Under the pieces are notes generated by a model that was not told where the DNA came from, searched no databases, and saw nothing but the letters and a program-made list of their open reading frames with translations. DNA of 14,870 bases from Clostridiales bacterium (GTDB lineage: Bacteria > Bacillota > Clostridia > Christensenellales > Aristaeellaceae), in the NCBI GenBank assembly GCA_004552515.1, contig SFOF01000077.1, positions 1 to 14,870 on the forward strand, given 5' to 3'. Position numbers and translations under genes: made by a program. Of this stretch, positions 6,095 through 12,581 are shown piece after piece. The first letter of the stretch is position 1. Every line of letters starts with the position of its first letter.

Positions 6095-7012
6095 ATGACC
6101 GACAGCGAAAGAGACGGCCGCGCGATCGACGAGCTGCTCTCGGACATATTTGCCTATATGGATATGCTGCGGCGCGCCCACCGGCTGGACGTCACCGTTC
6201 ACTGGCTCGACCATGTGCTGCACACCTGCGCCGACCGGCTGCTGGCCTGCAACATCCACAAAAATCCCTTCTGCGTCTATCTGAAAACCGAAACGGCGCT
6301 ATGGGCGCACTGCATCGAGCGGCAGGACAAGGTGCTGGCCAGGGCGCAAACGGGCGAATACTGCGGAATGTGCTGGGCGGGGATGACCGAATGGATCTAC
6401 CCCGTGCGCGACGATAGCGGCAGGGCCGTGGGCTTCATCTGCGTGAGCGGCTACGGCGCGGAGCGCGCGCAGGCCATGGAGCGCATCGACGCGGTGTCGC
6501 GGCGGTTCCATCTCAATCGCGGCGAGCTTGTGCGGCTCTTCGACGAACGGCTCAATCACACGCTGCCGGACAAAGCCGAGCTGTCGCCGCTCATCAGGCC
6601 GCTTTCACATATGTTCACGCTGCTCATCCACAAGACCGCGCGCCTTGAGGAAGCCGGCGGCGACGCGACCGGATCGGCACTGCTGTTCGCCCGCGTGACG
6701 CACTATCTGGCGCGCTATTACGCCGCGCCGGTCACGCTGAATACGCTCGCCGCGCAGTTTAATTGCAGCGTGTCCTATCTGAGCCGGCTGTTTCACCGCT
6801 ACGCGCGCCAGAATTTCCGCCAGTATGTCAACGCGCTGCGCATCCGTCTGGCGCAGACCTTCCTCGTCACCACGCAGATGAGCATCCAGGAAATCACCTA
6901 CGCCGTCGGCTTCACGGACAGCAACTACTTTTCCACCGTCTTCCGCCGCGCGGCCGGCTGCTCGCCGCGGCAGTATCGCGCCGAGCATACGCAGGACGCG
7001 CCGCGCGCCTGA
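6095..7012 (+). CDS. AraC-family regulator with N-terminal PocR-like sensory domain
   Basis: 305 residues. Residues about 10-125 form a cysteine-rich PocR-like sensor: HKNPFC (55-60), C73, YCGMCWAG (89-96) and VGFICVSGY (112-120). PocR domains are proposed to bind small hydrocarbon or diol ligands. Residues about 195-296 are the AraC double helix-turn-helix, ending in CSPRQYR. The frame stays open back to a TTG at 5960, but that lies upstream of the promoter. ATG 6095 has GGAGGG 7 nt before it and is the right start. The seven sensor-domain cysteines (45, 52, 60, 73, 90, 93, 116) could bind metal or sense redox state; this is inference. It is transcribed alone, divergently from the FAD oxidoreductase, its likely target. 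Confidence 0.88.
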   Translation: MTDSERDGRAIDELLSDIFAYMDMLRRAHRLDVTVHWLDHVLHTCADRLLACNIHKNPFCVYLKTETALWAHCIERQDKVLARAQTGEYCGMCWAGMTEWIYPVRDDSGRAVGFICVSGYGAERAQAMERIDAVSRRFHLNRGELVRLFDERLNHTLPDKAELSPLIRPLSHMFTLLIHKTARLEEAGGDATGSALLFARVTHYLARYYAAPVTLNTLAAQFNCSVSYLSRLFHRYARQNFRQYVNALRIRLAQTFLVTTQMSIQEITYAVGFTDSNYFSTVFRRAAGCSPRQYRAEHTQDAPRA

Positions 7013-7223
7013 CGGAGGAACGTCTCGAACGAGCCATACCGGTTTCCACGGATTGCGGAATCGCTCACGGGTTTTAAAGCTAAACGGCACGGCACTCAAA
7101 TTGCGTTCGGCGTTCCGAAAAAAAACCGGAGCCTTGTTTCAAGGTCTTGGCCGCGCTGAAACAGAAAAAAGGCCGATCAACGCGCTTTCTGATTGCCCGC
7201 CAGCGATCATCAAAGAATACGCC

Positions 7224-7258
7224 AAAGCCCGCGCCAGCCGACATGGCCGCGCGGGCTT
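7224..7258. terminator. Bidirectional hairpin terminator between convergent regulator and peptidase genes
   Basis: A perfect 10-bp stem (7225-7234 and 7249-7258) lies 4 nt from the M14 peptidase stop. On the minus strand it is followed by a weak U-rich tract (UUU, then UUCUUU further on). For the plus-strand regulator, which ends 212 nt earlier, it is a distant second-choice terminator. Bases 7013-7223 hold nothing else I can support. Confidence 0.6.
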
Positions 7259-7262
7259 CTAA

Positions 7263-8354
7263 TTATGCCTCGCCGTGCTCCCGATGGAACGCCCTCAGCG
7301 CGCGATACAAGCAGCGCCCCTCCTCGACGAGCGCCTCCGCCGTCACGGCATTCCCCGCCAGACCGTAATATGGGCTTTCCACCGTCACGGCCAGTCGCGT
7401 GCGCGGCTCAAAGGCATAGAACGCGCCGCAGGAGGATTTCATAACGCCTTCCTGATTCCAGAGCATGTTGATATGCACGTCGTGCGTCCCTTCATAGCGC
7501 AGCGCCCTCGGATCACGCGCCGTTTCCCGCTCGAAAAGCGCGCTGAAGCTGTCCTGCATCGCCTGCTTTTCACGGTTTTTGCGCACGAGGTGTATGTAAT
7601 CGGTCGAATCCTCGGGGTTGCCGGGATTGCCTCTATGCCAGGGAGAGTGGAGATCGAGCGCATAGTATATGTTCTGCTCCGCCAGCGCCTTGATCGCGCG
7701 CACCTCGGGATAGATCGACGCGTCGGTATAGTCGCGGTTGTGATCGTGCGGCGCGCGGTTCTTGCCCTGATCACCGTGAATCACGCCGTCATAATCCACA
7801 AACGGCACGGCGATCACCGAAAACCCTTCCATCGGATCGGCGGCAAACGCGCGCAGAATGCCCTCCATGACGTAATCGCCGGTCGATTCACAGGCATGGT
7901 GACGCGCCGTGAGCAGTATGCGCCTTTCCCCTGCGCCCAGCGTCACATACGGCACGGAGCCGCCGCCGCGCGAAACGGTCAGCTCCTGGACGGACAGCTT
8001 CAGTTCAACCGCGGCGCGCTCAAACCGCGCGGGCGCATAGTGCAGATCATGGCAGAAATAGACCTCGGCCTCATCGGGCGCAAAGGCATAGGTAAAGCGC
8101 TTTCCGTCTTCCGAAGCCGCGCCGCCCCACGTCCAGTTCACCCCGTCATGACTCACCGCCGCGCCCCACGGCCCAACCCAGGCCTTGTCGCCAAAGTCGA
8201 ACGTCAGCGTTCGCCCCGCCGCGCCGCGCACGCGAAAGGCCCAGTAGAACCAGTCGCCCTGCGTGTCGCGCAGCTCGTTTTCCACGCGCACCATGTCGCC
8301 CTCAGCGCCAAGAACATGGATATTGCCGCCGATATAGTCTCTGTCAATCGTCAT
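7263..8354 (-). CDS. M14-family zinc metallocarboxypeptidase, cytosolic-carboxypeptidase-like
   Basis: 363 residues from ATG 8354. Residues 1 to about 135 form a beta-rich N-terminal domain like that preceding the catalytic domain in cytosolic carboxypeptidases. The catalytic domain shows HACE (153-156, zinc ligands His153 and Glu156), NRDY (206-209, substrate carboxylate binding), LDLH (233-236, third zinc ligand His236) and TVESPY (324-329, general base Glu326), so it looks active. There is no signal peptide, so it probably trims peptides in the cytoplasm. An in-frame GTG at 8363 is an alternative start; AAAGGA lies 12 nt before the ATG and 3 nt before the GTG, so neither is ideal. It follows the broken GlpP gene, separated by two terminator-like hairpins, and no promoter of its own was found. 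Confidence 0.85.
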   Translation of the reverse strand: MTIDRDYIGGNIHVLGAEGDMVRVENELRDTQGDWFYWAFRVRGAAGRTLTFDFGDKAWVGPWGAAVSHDGVNWTWGGAASEDGKRFTYAFAPDEAEVYFCHDLHYAPARFERAAVELKLSVQELTVSRGGGSVPYVTLGAGERRILLTARHHACESTGDYVMEGILRAFAADPMEGFSVIAVPFVDYDGVIHGDQGKNRAPHDHNRDYTDASIYPEVRAIKALAEQNIYYALDLHSPWHRGNPGNPEDSTDYIHLVRKNREKQAMQDSFSALFERETARDPRALRYEGTHDVHINMLWNQEGVMKSSCGAFYAFEPRTRLAVTVESPYYGLAGNAVTAEALVEEGRCLYRALRAFHREHGEA

Positions 8355-8397
8355 GTCTTTCACTCATCCTTTCGCAACGCTCGCCGCCGCGCGGTTC

Positions 8398-8473
8398 AAA
8401 AAAACGCGAAATTCCGTCGTTTTCAAAGAAAGATCGACAAAAAGCGTCAAAATCGCCGTCCAATCGGGCGATT
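8398..8473 (-). terminator. Two terminator-like hairpins between glpP remnant and M14 peptidase gene
   Basis: The first, AATCGCC/GGCGATT (8473-8467 and 8457-8451), is followed by UU and then a U5 run 7 nt on, and starts 8 nt after the GlpP stop. The second (8423-8401, 8-bp stem with one bulged base and loop GAAUUU) runs directly into U7 (8404-8398). Both face the minus strand and would block read-through into the peptidase gene unless antiterminated. Confidence 0.55.
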
Positions 8474-8481
8474 CCAGCGCT

Positions 8482-8942
8482 TCAAAGCCGCCACAGCTCA
8501 GGCGCGCTCGTGGACACGGCCAGCGCGCCGGCGCGAATCGCTTCCTCAACCTCGCGGCGCTCGGTGATCATGCCGCCCGCAATGACCGGCAGACGCAGCT
8601 CTTCCTTCAATCGAACGATCGCCTTGGGCACCAGCCCGGGCATGACCTCGATGAAATCGGGCGGATTGGCCGAAAGATGGCGCATCCCGCCGGTCAGCGA
8701 GCCGGAATCGACCAGAAAAATGCGCTGTATGGTCATCAGCCCCAGCTCGCCCGCGCGGCGAAGCGGCTGTGAGCGCGTGGAGATAAAGCCGTCGGGCTTC
8801 ACGAAGCGCGCGCACCATTCGACGGCCGCCGCGTCCTTGCCCAGCCCCTCGCACAGATCGAGATGGACGAACACGCTCTTGCCCGCGCCATGCAGCGCGC
8901 GCGTCATCGCTCGAGCGCGCGAATAAACTCACTCTTAATCAT
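8482..8942 (-). pseudogene. glpP: Disrupted glycerol-3-phosphate-responsive antiterminator (GlpP family)
   Basis: The long fragment (ATG 8907 to 8482, 141 codons) matches the GlpP TIM-barrel from its third strand on: VFVHLDL, KPDGFISTR, IQRIFLVDSGSL, DFIEVMPGLVP, PVIAGGMI and the ending AVSTSAPELW. Intact family members are about 185-195 residues. The N-terminal part is present in another frame: MIKSEFIRALER from ATG 8942, ending at a TGA that overlaps ATG 8907 by 4 nt. About 30 residues, covering barrel strands 1 and 2, are missing between the two pieces. A 10-bp tandem duplication also separates the ribosome binding site GGAGG (8957-8961) from ATG 8942. GlpP binds leader RNA to prevent termination upstream of glycerol genes; none is visible here. 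A coupled two-part gene is possible but unlikely, because the barrel would be incomplete. Confidence 0.75.
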
Positions 8943-8957
8943 GCTTCATCATGCTTC
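8938..8957. repeat. Perfect 10-bp tandem duplication at the glpP start
   Basis: ATCATGCTTC occurs twice back to back (8938-8947 and 8948-8957). Removing one copy restores GGAGG with a 4-nt gap to the ATG of MIKSEF. With both copies the nearest ATGs (8952 and 8949) open a frame of only five or fewer codons. Confidence 0.9.
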
Positions 8958-8993
8958 CTCCGTATCGGCGCTTTTGCGCAACATCTGTCCTTT

Positions 8994-9022
8994 ATTATAC
9001 CGCAGCTTTCCCCGCGATGCAA
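8994..9022 (-). promoter_or_regulatory. Promoter of the glpP remnant
   Basis: On the minus strand TATAAT (8999-8994) is preceded after 17 bp by TTGCAT (9022-9017). The -10 is perfect, the -35 partial. It lies between the YARHG-gene terminator and the GlpP gene. Confidence 0.65.
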
Positions 9023-9052
9023 GCCGCCTCATCCCCCTCCCGAAAAGAACAT

Positions 9053-9085
9053 AAAAAGCGGAGAGATCGCGTTGATCTCTCCGCT
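9053..9085 (-). terminator. Intrinsic terminator of the YARHG-protein gene
   Basis: A perfect 12-bp stem (9085-9074 and 9068-9057) with a 5-nt loop runs into a U tract (9057-9053) on the minus strand. It begins 14 nt after the stop codon. Confidence 0.9.
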
Positions 9086-9099
9086 CAGCTTATCGCCTA

Positions 9100-11157
9100 T
9101 CAGCCGTTTTTCTCGACCCAGGCGATCAGCTCCATGTTATACCATTCGACGTCGTTCAGATCCTTCGTGCTGAAGCCGCCCGCGCTGTACCAGCTCTTGT
9201 CGGCGAAATACGCCTTGAAGTTGGACTTGGTGAAGGAATAGCCGTGGCGCGCATAGATCTCATTGCGCGCGTAGGGCAGCAGCGCCTTGTCGATCGCGCG
9301 GATCTCCGCCTTGGTCAGCTTGGTCGTGCTGGAGTTGGGGAAGATATACTGATCGCTGCCGATGGCCTTCACCGCGTCGGGCAGCTTGTCGAAGGTCGTG
9401 CTGCCAGTGCTGGGCTTGGCCGTCGCCGAGGGCTTGGCCGTCGCGGAGGGCGTGGAGGAGGAGGCGTACTCCTTCTCCATGTCGGCGATCAGCTCCATGT
9501 TGTACCATTCGACCGAATTCAGATCCTTCGTGCTGAATCCGCCCGCGCGATACCAGCTCTTGCTGGCAAAATACTCGGCGAACTTGCTCTTTTCAAACAC
9601 ATAGCCGTGGCGCGCGTAGATCTCGTTGCGGGCATAGGGCCACAGGCTCTTGTCCACAGAGAGAATGTCGTCGCGGGTCAGCTTCTTCGAGCTGGAATTC
9701 GGGAAGATGTAGGTGTCGTCGGTGCCGGTCGCGGGGGCGTAGGGCGCATCGGACTTGTTCAGCGCCTTCAGCGTGGCGCTGCCCACGATGCCGTCGGCGG
9801 TCAGGCCGGCCGCCCTCTGGAATTTCTTCACAGCCGCGGCGGTCTTTTCACCGAAAATGCCGTCCGCGCTCTTGAGATAGCCCAGCTCAACCAGGCGCTT
9901 CTGCATCGAGCGAACCGCTTCGCCCGTCGCGCCGACAGTCATCGCGCCGGAGGCCGTATAGCCAGGCTTGGCCGTCGCCGAGGGCCGCGCCGTGGCGCTG
10001 GTGGTCGTGCCCGCCGTCGTGCCGGCGGTCGCGTTGGGCGCGGGGGTGGCCAGCGTGTCAGTGGGGATGGCGGTGGCCGCCGTATTGCCGCCGGAAACGT
10101 TGTCCAGCTCGCCGGCGGTGCCGTCGCTCACGAAATCGCCGCTGTAGAGCGTGGTGGCCTGCTGATCGACCAGGGAGACGCTGGTCAGCTTCTTGAGGTT
10201 GTACTCATAGATGATCACGCAGTCGTCCAGAATCGCCATGTAGTTGTACAGATCCGGCTCATAGATGACCAGCGGATTTTCGCCGCTCAGGTCGGAGAGC
10301 ACCAGCGACTTTTCGCGATAAACCACCAGGCCGTAATCGGTCGGGCGATAGTTCCAGTCGTACTGGCTGAGCACCTTGATATACTGGTTGGTCTGCACAT
10401 TGACGCGGTACAGGCAGCCGTCCAGCCACTCCTGCGTGTCGGAGGAGACGATATAGCTGTCGTTGAGGTTGTGGAAGTAGACATACTCGTTATAGGCGGA
10501 CAGCACGCTCGCGCCCTGATCGAAGAGCATCATGTTGCTGCTGCCGTCGAGCATCATGCTGTAGAGCCGTCCGCTCGAGCCCTGAACCATGCTGCCCGGC
10601 TGCAGGCGGGAATCCACCTGATACTCGGCCTGATCGGTCGCGGACTCGTAATAGACGATGCCGTCGGCGATGACATAGGAGGTCATCTCAACGTCGGAAA
10701 CCGGCGTGACGGTGTTCGCGGTGAGATTGATCGCATTCAGGCGGCCGTTCACCAGGCAGTAGAGCTGACCGGCGTACAGGCTCAGCGTGTGGGCGATTTC
10801 GCCCTCGGCGAACTGCGCCGCGACGACGCGATTGCCGTCGGCGGCGCGCATCATGGCCTGATAGACCGAACCGTTATTGCGCAGATAGTAGATGTTGCCG
10901 TTCGCGTCGGCGATCACGTCGTCGATGTGCGACGCGGTGTCGATGAGCGTCAGCATACCGCCGGAAATGGGCATGGAATACAGCGACCACGCGCTGTTGA
11001 CCGGCAGCGCCATGAACAGCTTGTCGCTCGTCTTGGCGGCAAACGCGCCGAATTTGGCCTTCACGCCGCTCTCGGCCTGCGCCGTGGGCAGAACGAACGC
11101 GCCCAGGCACAGCGCCAGCGCCAGCACGAGCGCCAGCAGCTTCTTTACACGTTTCAT
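9100..11157 (-). CDS. Secreted beta-propeller, peptidoglycan-binding and double-YARHG domain protein
   Basis: 685 residues. Residues 1-28 are a clear signal peptide (KRVKK, hydrophobic core, cleavage near AQA). Residues about 32-345 contain repeated motifs such as NGNIYYLRN, DGIVYYES and YNEYVYFHN, typical of a beta-propeller (DUF5050-like). A Thr/Ala/Pro linker follows (about 355-405). Residues 406-466 are a PG_binding_1 domain (MQKRLVELGYL, DGIFGEKTAAAVKKFQ, DGIVGSATLKAL). Two YARHG domains end the protein (about 482-563 and 603-683, YARHG at 514-518 and 635-639), joined by a SATAKP-repeat linker. There is no membrane anchor or LPxTG motif, so retention probably relies on wall binding. YARHG function is unknown. 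The start has only GAGGG 7 nt upstream. It follows DppA across a hairpin. Confidence 0.9.
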   Translation of the reverse strand: MKRVKKLLALVLALALCLGAFVLPTAQAESGVKAKFGAFAAKTSDKLFMALPVNSAWSLYSMPISGGMLTLIDTASHIDDVIADANGNIYYLRNNGSVYQAMMRAADGNRVVAAQFAEGEIAHTLSLYAGQLYCLVNGRLNAINLTANTVTPVSDVEMTSYVIADGIVYYESATDQAEYQVDSRLQPGSMVQGSSGRLYSMMLDGSSNMMLFDQGASVLSAYNEYVYFHNLNDSYIVSSDTQEWLDGCLYRVNVQTNQYIKVLSQYDWNYRPTDYGLVVYREKSLVLSDLSGENPLVIYEPDLYNYMAILDDCVIIYEYNLKKLTSVSLVDQQATTLYSGDFVSDGTAGELDNVSGGNTAATAIPTDTLATPAPNATAGTTAGTTTSATARPSATAKPGYTASGAMTVGATGEAVRSMQKRLVELGYLKSADGIFGEKTAAAVKKFQRAAGLTADGIVGSATLKALNKSDAPYAPATGTDDTYIFPNSSSKKLTRDDILSVDKSLWPYARNEIYARHGYVFEKSKFAEYFASKSWYRAGGFSTKDLNSVEWYNMELIADMEKEYASSSTPSATAKPSATAKPSTGSTTFDKLPDAVKAIGSDQYIFPNSSTTKLTKAEIRAIDKALLPYARNEIYARHGYSFTKSNFKAYFADKSWYSAGGFSTKDLNDVEWYNMELIAWVEKNG
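9112..9711 (-). repeat. Duplicated YARHG-coding unit, period 363 bp
   Basis: Bases 9475-9711 and 9112-9348 encode the two YARHG domains. They align without gaps at a 363-bp offset, with long identical stretches of protein such as PYARNEIYARHGY and GGFSTKDLN. This indicates a within-gene duplication of domain plus linker. Confidence 0.85.
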
Positions 11158-11177
11158 CAGGAAACCCTCACGCCGTC

Positions 11178-11221
11178 AAGAGAAACGGCCCCCGGGCGGC
11201 AGTTTTTACACCCGAGAGCCG
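11178..11221 (-). terminator. Hairpin terminator after dppA, inside the YARHG-gene leader
   Basis: On the minus strand an 11-pair stem with two G-U pairs (11221-11211 and 11196-11186) and a 14-nt loop runs into UUUCUCUU (11185-11178). It lies 12 nt after the DppA stop. No promoter fits in the remaining 20 bp before the YARHG gene, so that gene may rely on read-through. On the plus strand the same stem is followed by T6. Confidence 0.6.
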
Positions 11222-11233
11222 CTTTTTTCCGCT

Positions 11234-12034
11234 TTACAGCACCCAGTGGATGAACTTGAGCGCGTCCATCCAATCGGCGGCCTCGTAGGCCACGGTGTAA
11301 TCGCTTGCCATGACGCAGCCGGGATAATAGGCCGCGCCGTGCGCGCGCTTGTGATCCTTGAAGTTGATCTCCAGCGAAAAATAATCGGGCATGGGATACA
11401 GATTGGCGCTTAGATCGCCCGAAGCGGCCCGCTTCACCGCCTCGCGGATGCGCTTCACCGCCAGATCGGGATGAATCGAAATCGTCCCGCCGCCCACGCC
11501 CTCGAGCACGGGCACGGTCGCCACGCCCGGAATCACCGAGGCGATCCATTCGCACAGCCCCTTGTCGCCGCACACGCAGGCCACGGGCACGCCCACCATC
11601 GAGGCGGTGAGGCAGTTCATCATCAGCTCGGAGCAGATTTCGCCGTTGAGCTTCACGGTGTTGTTCTGGCAGTTCATGGTGTGCGAAAGCGGGTTTGTAT
11701 TCATGCCCGCGCCGGAATGATAGCCGGTAAATATTGCGCCCGCAAACGAAGCGTCGATGCCGCTCATCATGCTGTAGGGATGATTTTCCCAGCCGCGGAA
11801 AATGCGCGTGCGCTCGGGCAGCATATCGGGCCGGATGTTGCGCGCGGTGTCGTGCGCGTCGCGCACCAGCACGTCGTCCGCGCCCGCGTCGAAGCAGCCC
11901 TCGCAGGCGGCGGCCACCTCGCGGCTCATCTGGCGCGCAAAGTAATCGTACAGCGGATGCCCCGGCTCGGTCTCGCTCCAGTCGGCGATGCCGCAGGTGC
12001 CCTCGATGTCGGCGGAAATATAAAATTTCTTCAT
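11234..12034 (-). CDS. dppA: D-aminopeptidase DppA (peptidase family M55)
   Basis: 266 residues, the usual M55 length. The expected residues of the B. subtilis DppA zinc site are present: Asp9 and Glu11 in ISADIEGT, His61 in DAHD, His106 in GYHSGAG and Glu132 in NGEICSE. His118 in LSHTMN matches the proposed nucleophile position. DppA cleaves D-Ala-containing di- and oligopeptides from the N-terminus as a self-compartmentalised decamer in the cytoplasm. AGGAG lies 8 nt before ATG 12034; the frame extends about 58 codons further upstream only because it overlaps the preceding gene. The start is 1 nt from the flavin reductase stop, so the two are translationally coupled. No dpp transporter genes are adjacent, unlike the B. 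subtilis dpp operon. Confidence 0.93.
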   Translation of the reverse strand: MKKFYISADIEGTCGIADWSETEPGHPLYDYFARQMSREVAAACEGCFDAGADDVLVRDAHDTARNIRPDMLPERTRIFRGWENHPYSMMSGIDASFAGAIFTGYHSGAGMNTNPLSHTMNCQNNTVKLNGEICSELMMNCLTASMVGVPVACVCGDKGLCEWIASVIPGVATVPVLEGVGGGTISIHPDLAVKRIREAVKRAASGDLSANLYPMPDYFSLEINFKDHKRAHGAAYYPGCVMASDYTVAYEAADWMDALKFIHWVL

Positions 12035-12035
12035 A

Positions 12036-12581
12036 TCATATGCTCCTGTTCTGAGAGTCGGCGCGCCTGTCGAGCGCGTCGATCGCTTCTCCAACGAATA
12101 CGATGTGCGGCTGCCAGCCGCCCTGAAAATCGGGATAGACCGCCGGCGCGGCGGCGTACATCGCCTGAACCTCGGGATCGAGCGCCTCCCTGTCAAACGG
12201 ATGCGCATAGAGCTTCCTGCACAAAAGCGTCAGCTCGGCCTCCTCATAGGTCACGCTTTGCCCAAAGGCGAGGGGCGTCAGGCCCGCCGCAGCCGCCTTA
12301 TCGCCCTCCCGTCCGGAATGAGCGCCCATATAGACGAGCGCATCGCGATACCGCTCGTCGTAAAAGCTCACGGTAAAAAAGTCGCTCTTTTCGAGAAAGC
12401 GGCAGGTATGGCGCGCCGGATGAACATAGACCGTGACGACCGGCCGGCCCCAGAGCGTGCCCAGGCCGCCCCAGCTGACCGTGCAGCTGTTATGGCGCTC
12501 CAGCGAACCGGCAGTTACAAGCCCCCAGCGCTTTCCGAACAGCTCGAACGCCTTATAGTCCGCCGTCAGAAAGCCGCTCAC
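12036..12581 (-). CDS. Flavin reductase-like FMN-binding protein
   Basis: 181 residues from a GTG start. The sequence FELFGKRWGLVTAG (about 12-25), then NSCTVSWGGLGTLWGRPVV and FFTVSFYDE, is typical of the flavin reductase-like split-barrel family. These bind FMN and either reduce flavin with NAD(P)H or act as small oxidoreductases. The GTG at 12581 overlaps the M20 stop codon by 4 nt and has GGAGGTG 5 nt upstream inside the M20 gene. The longer frame to 12635 only reads the M20 gene out of phase. It is coupled to amidohydrolase upstream and DppA downstream. Why a flavoprotein sits between two peptidases is unclear; its specific substrate cannot be read. Confidence 0.85.
   Translation of the reverse strand: MSGFLTADYKAFELFGKRWGLVTAGSLERHNSCTVSWGGLGTLWGRPVVTVYVHPARHTCRFLEKSDFFTVSFYDERYRDALVYMGAHSGREGDKAAAAGLTPLAFGQSVTYEEAELTLLCRKLYAHPFDREALDPEVQAMYAAAPAVYPDFQGGWQPHIVFVGEAIDALDRRADSQNRSI

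Noticed and set aside
8904..8907. Recoding (frameshift or selenocysteine) at the TGA within glpP
   Set aside because: About 30 residues of the fold are missing, so simple recoding could not restore a complete protein, and no slippery site or SECIS-like structure was evident.
9244..11253. A 669-codon plus-strand frame antisense to the YARHG gene
   Set aside because: It mirrors a strongly supported secreted protein, is rich in Arg, Ala, His, Gly and Val as expected of the reverse strand of GC-rich genes, and has no ribosome binding site or family motif.
12035..12208. N-terminal extension of DppA
   Set aside because: It lies out of phase inside the flavin reductase gene, is Arg/Ser-rich, and M55 proteins start directly at MKKFYISADIEG.
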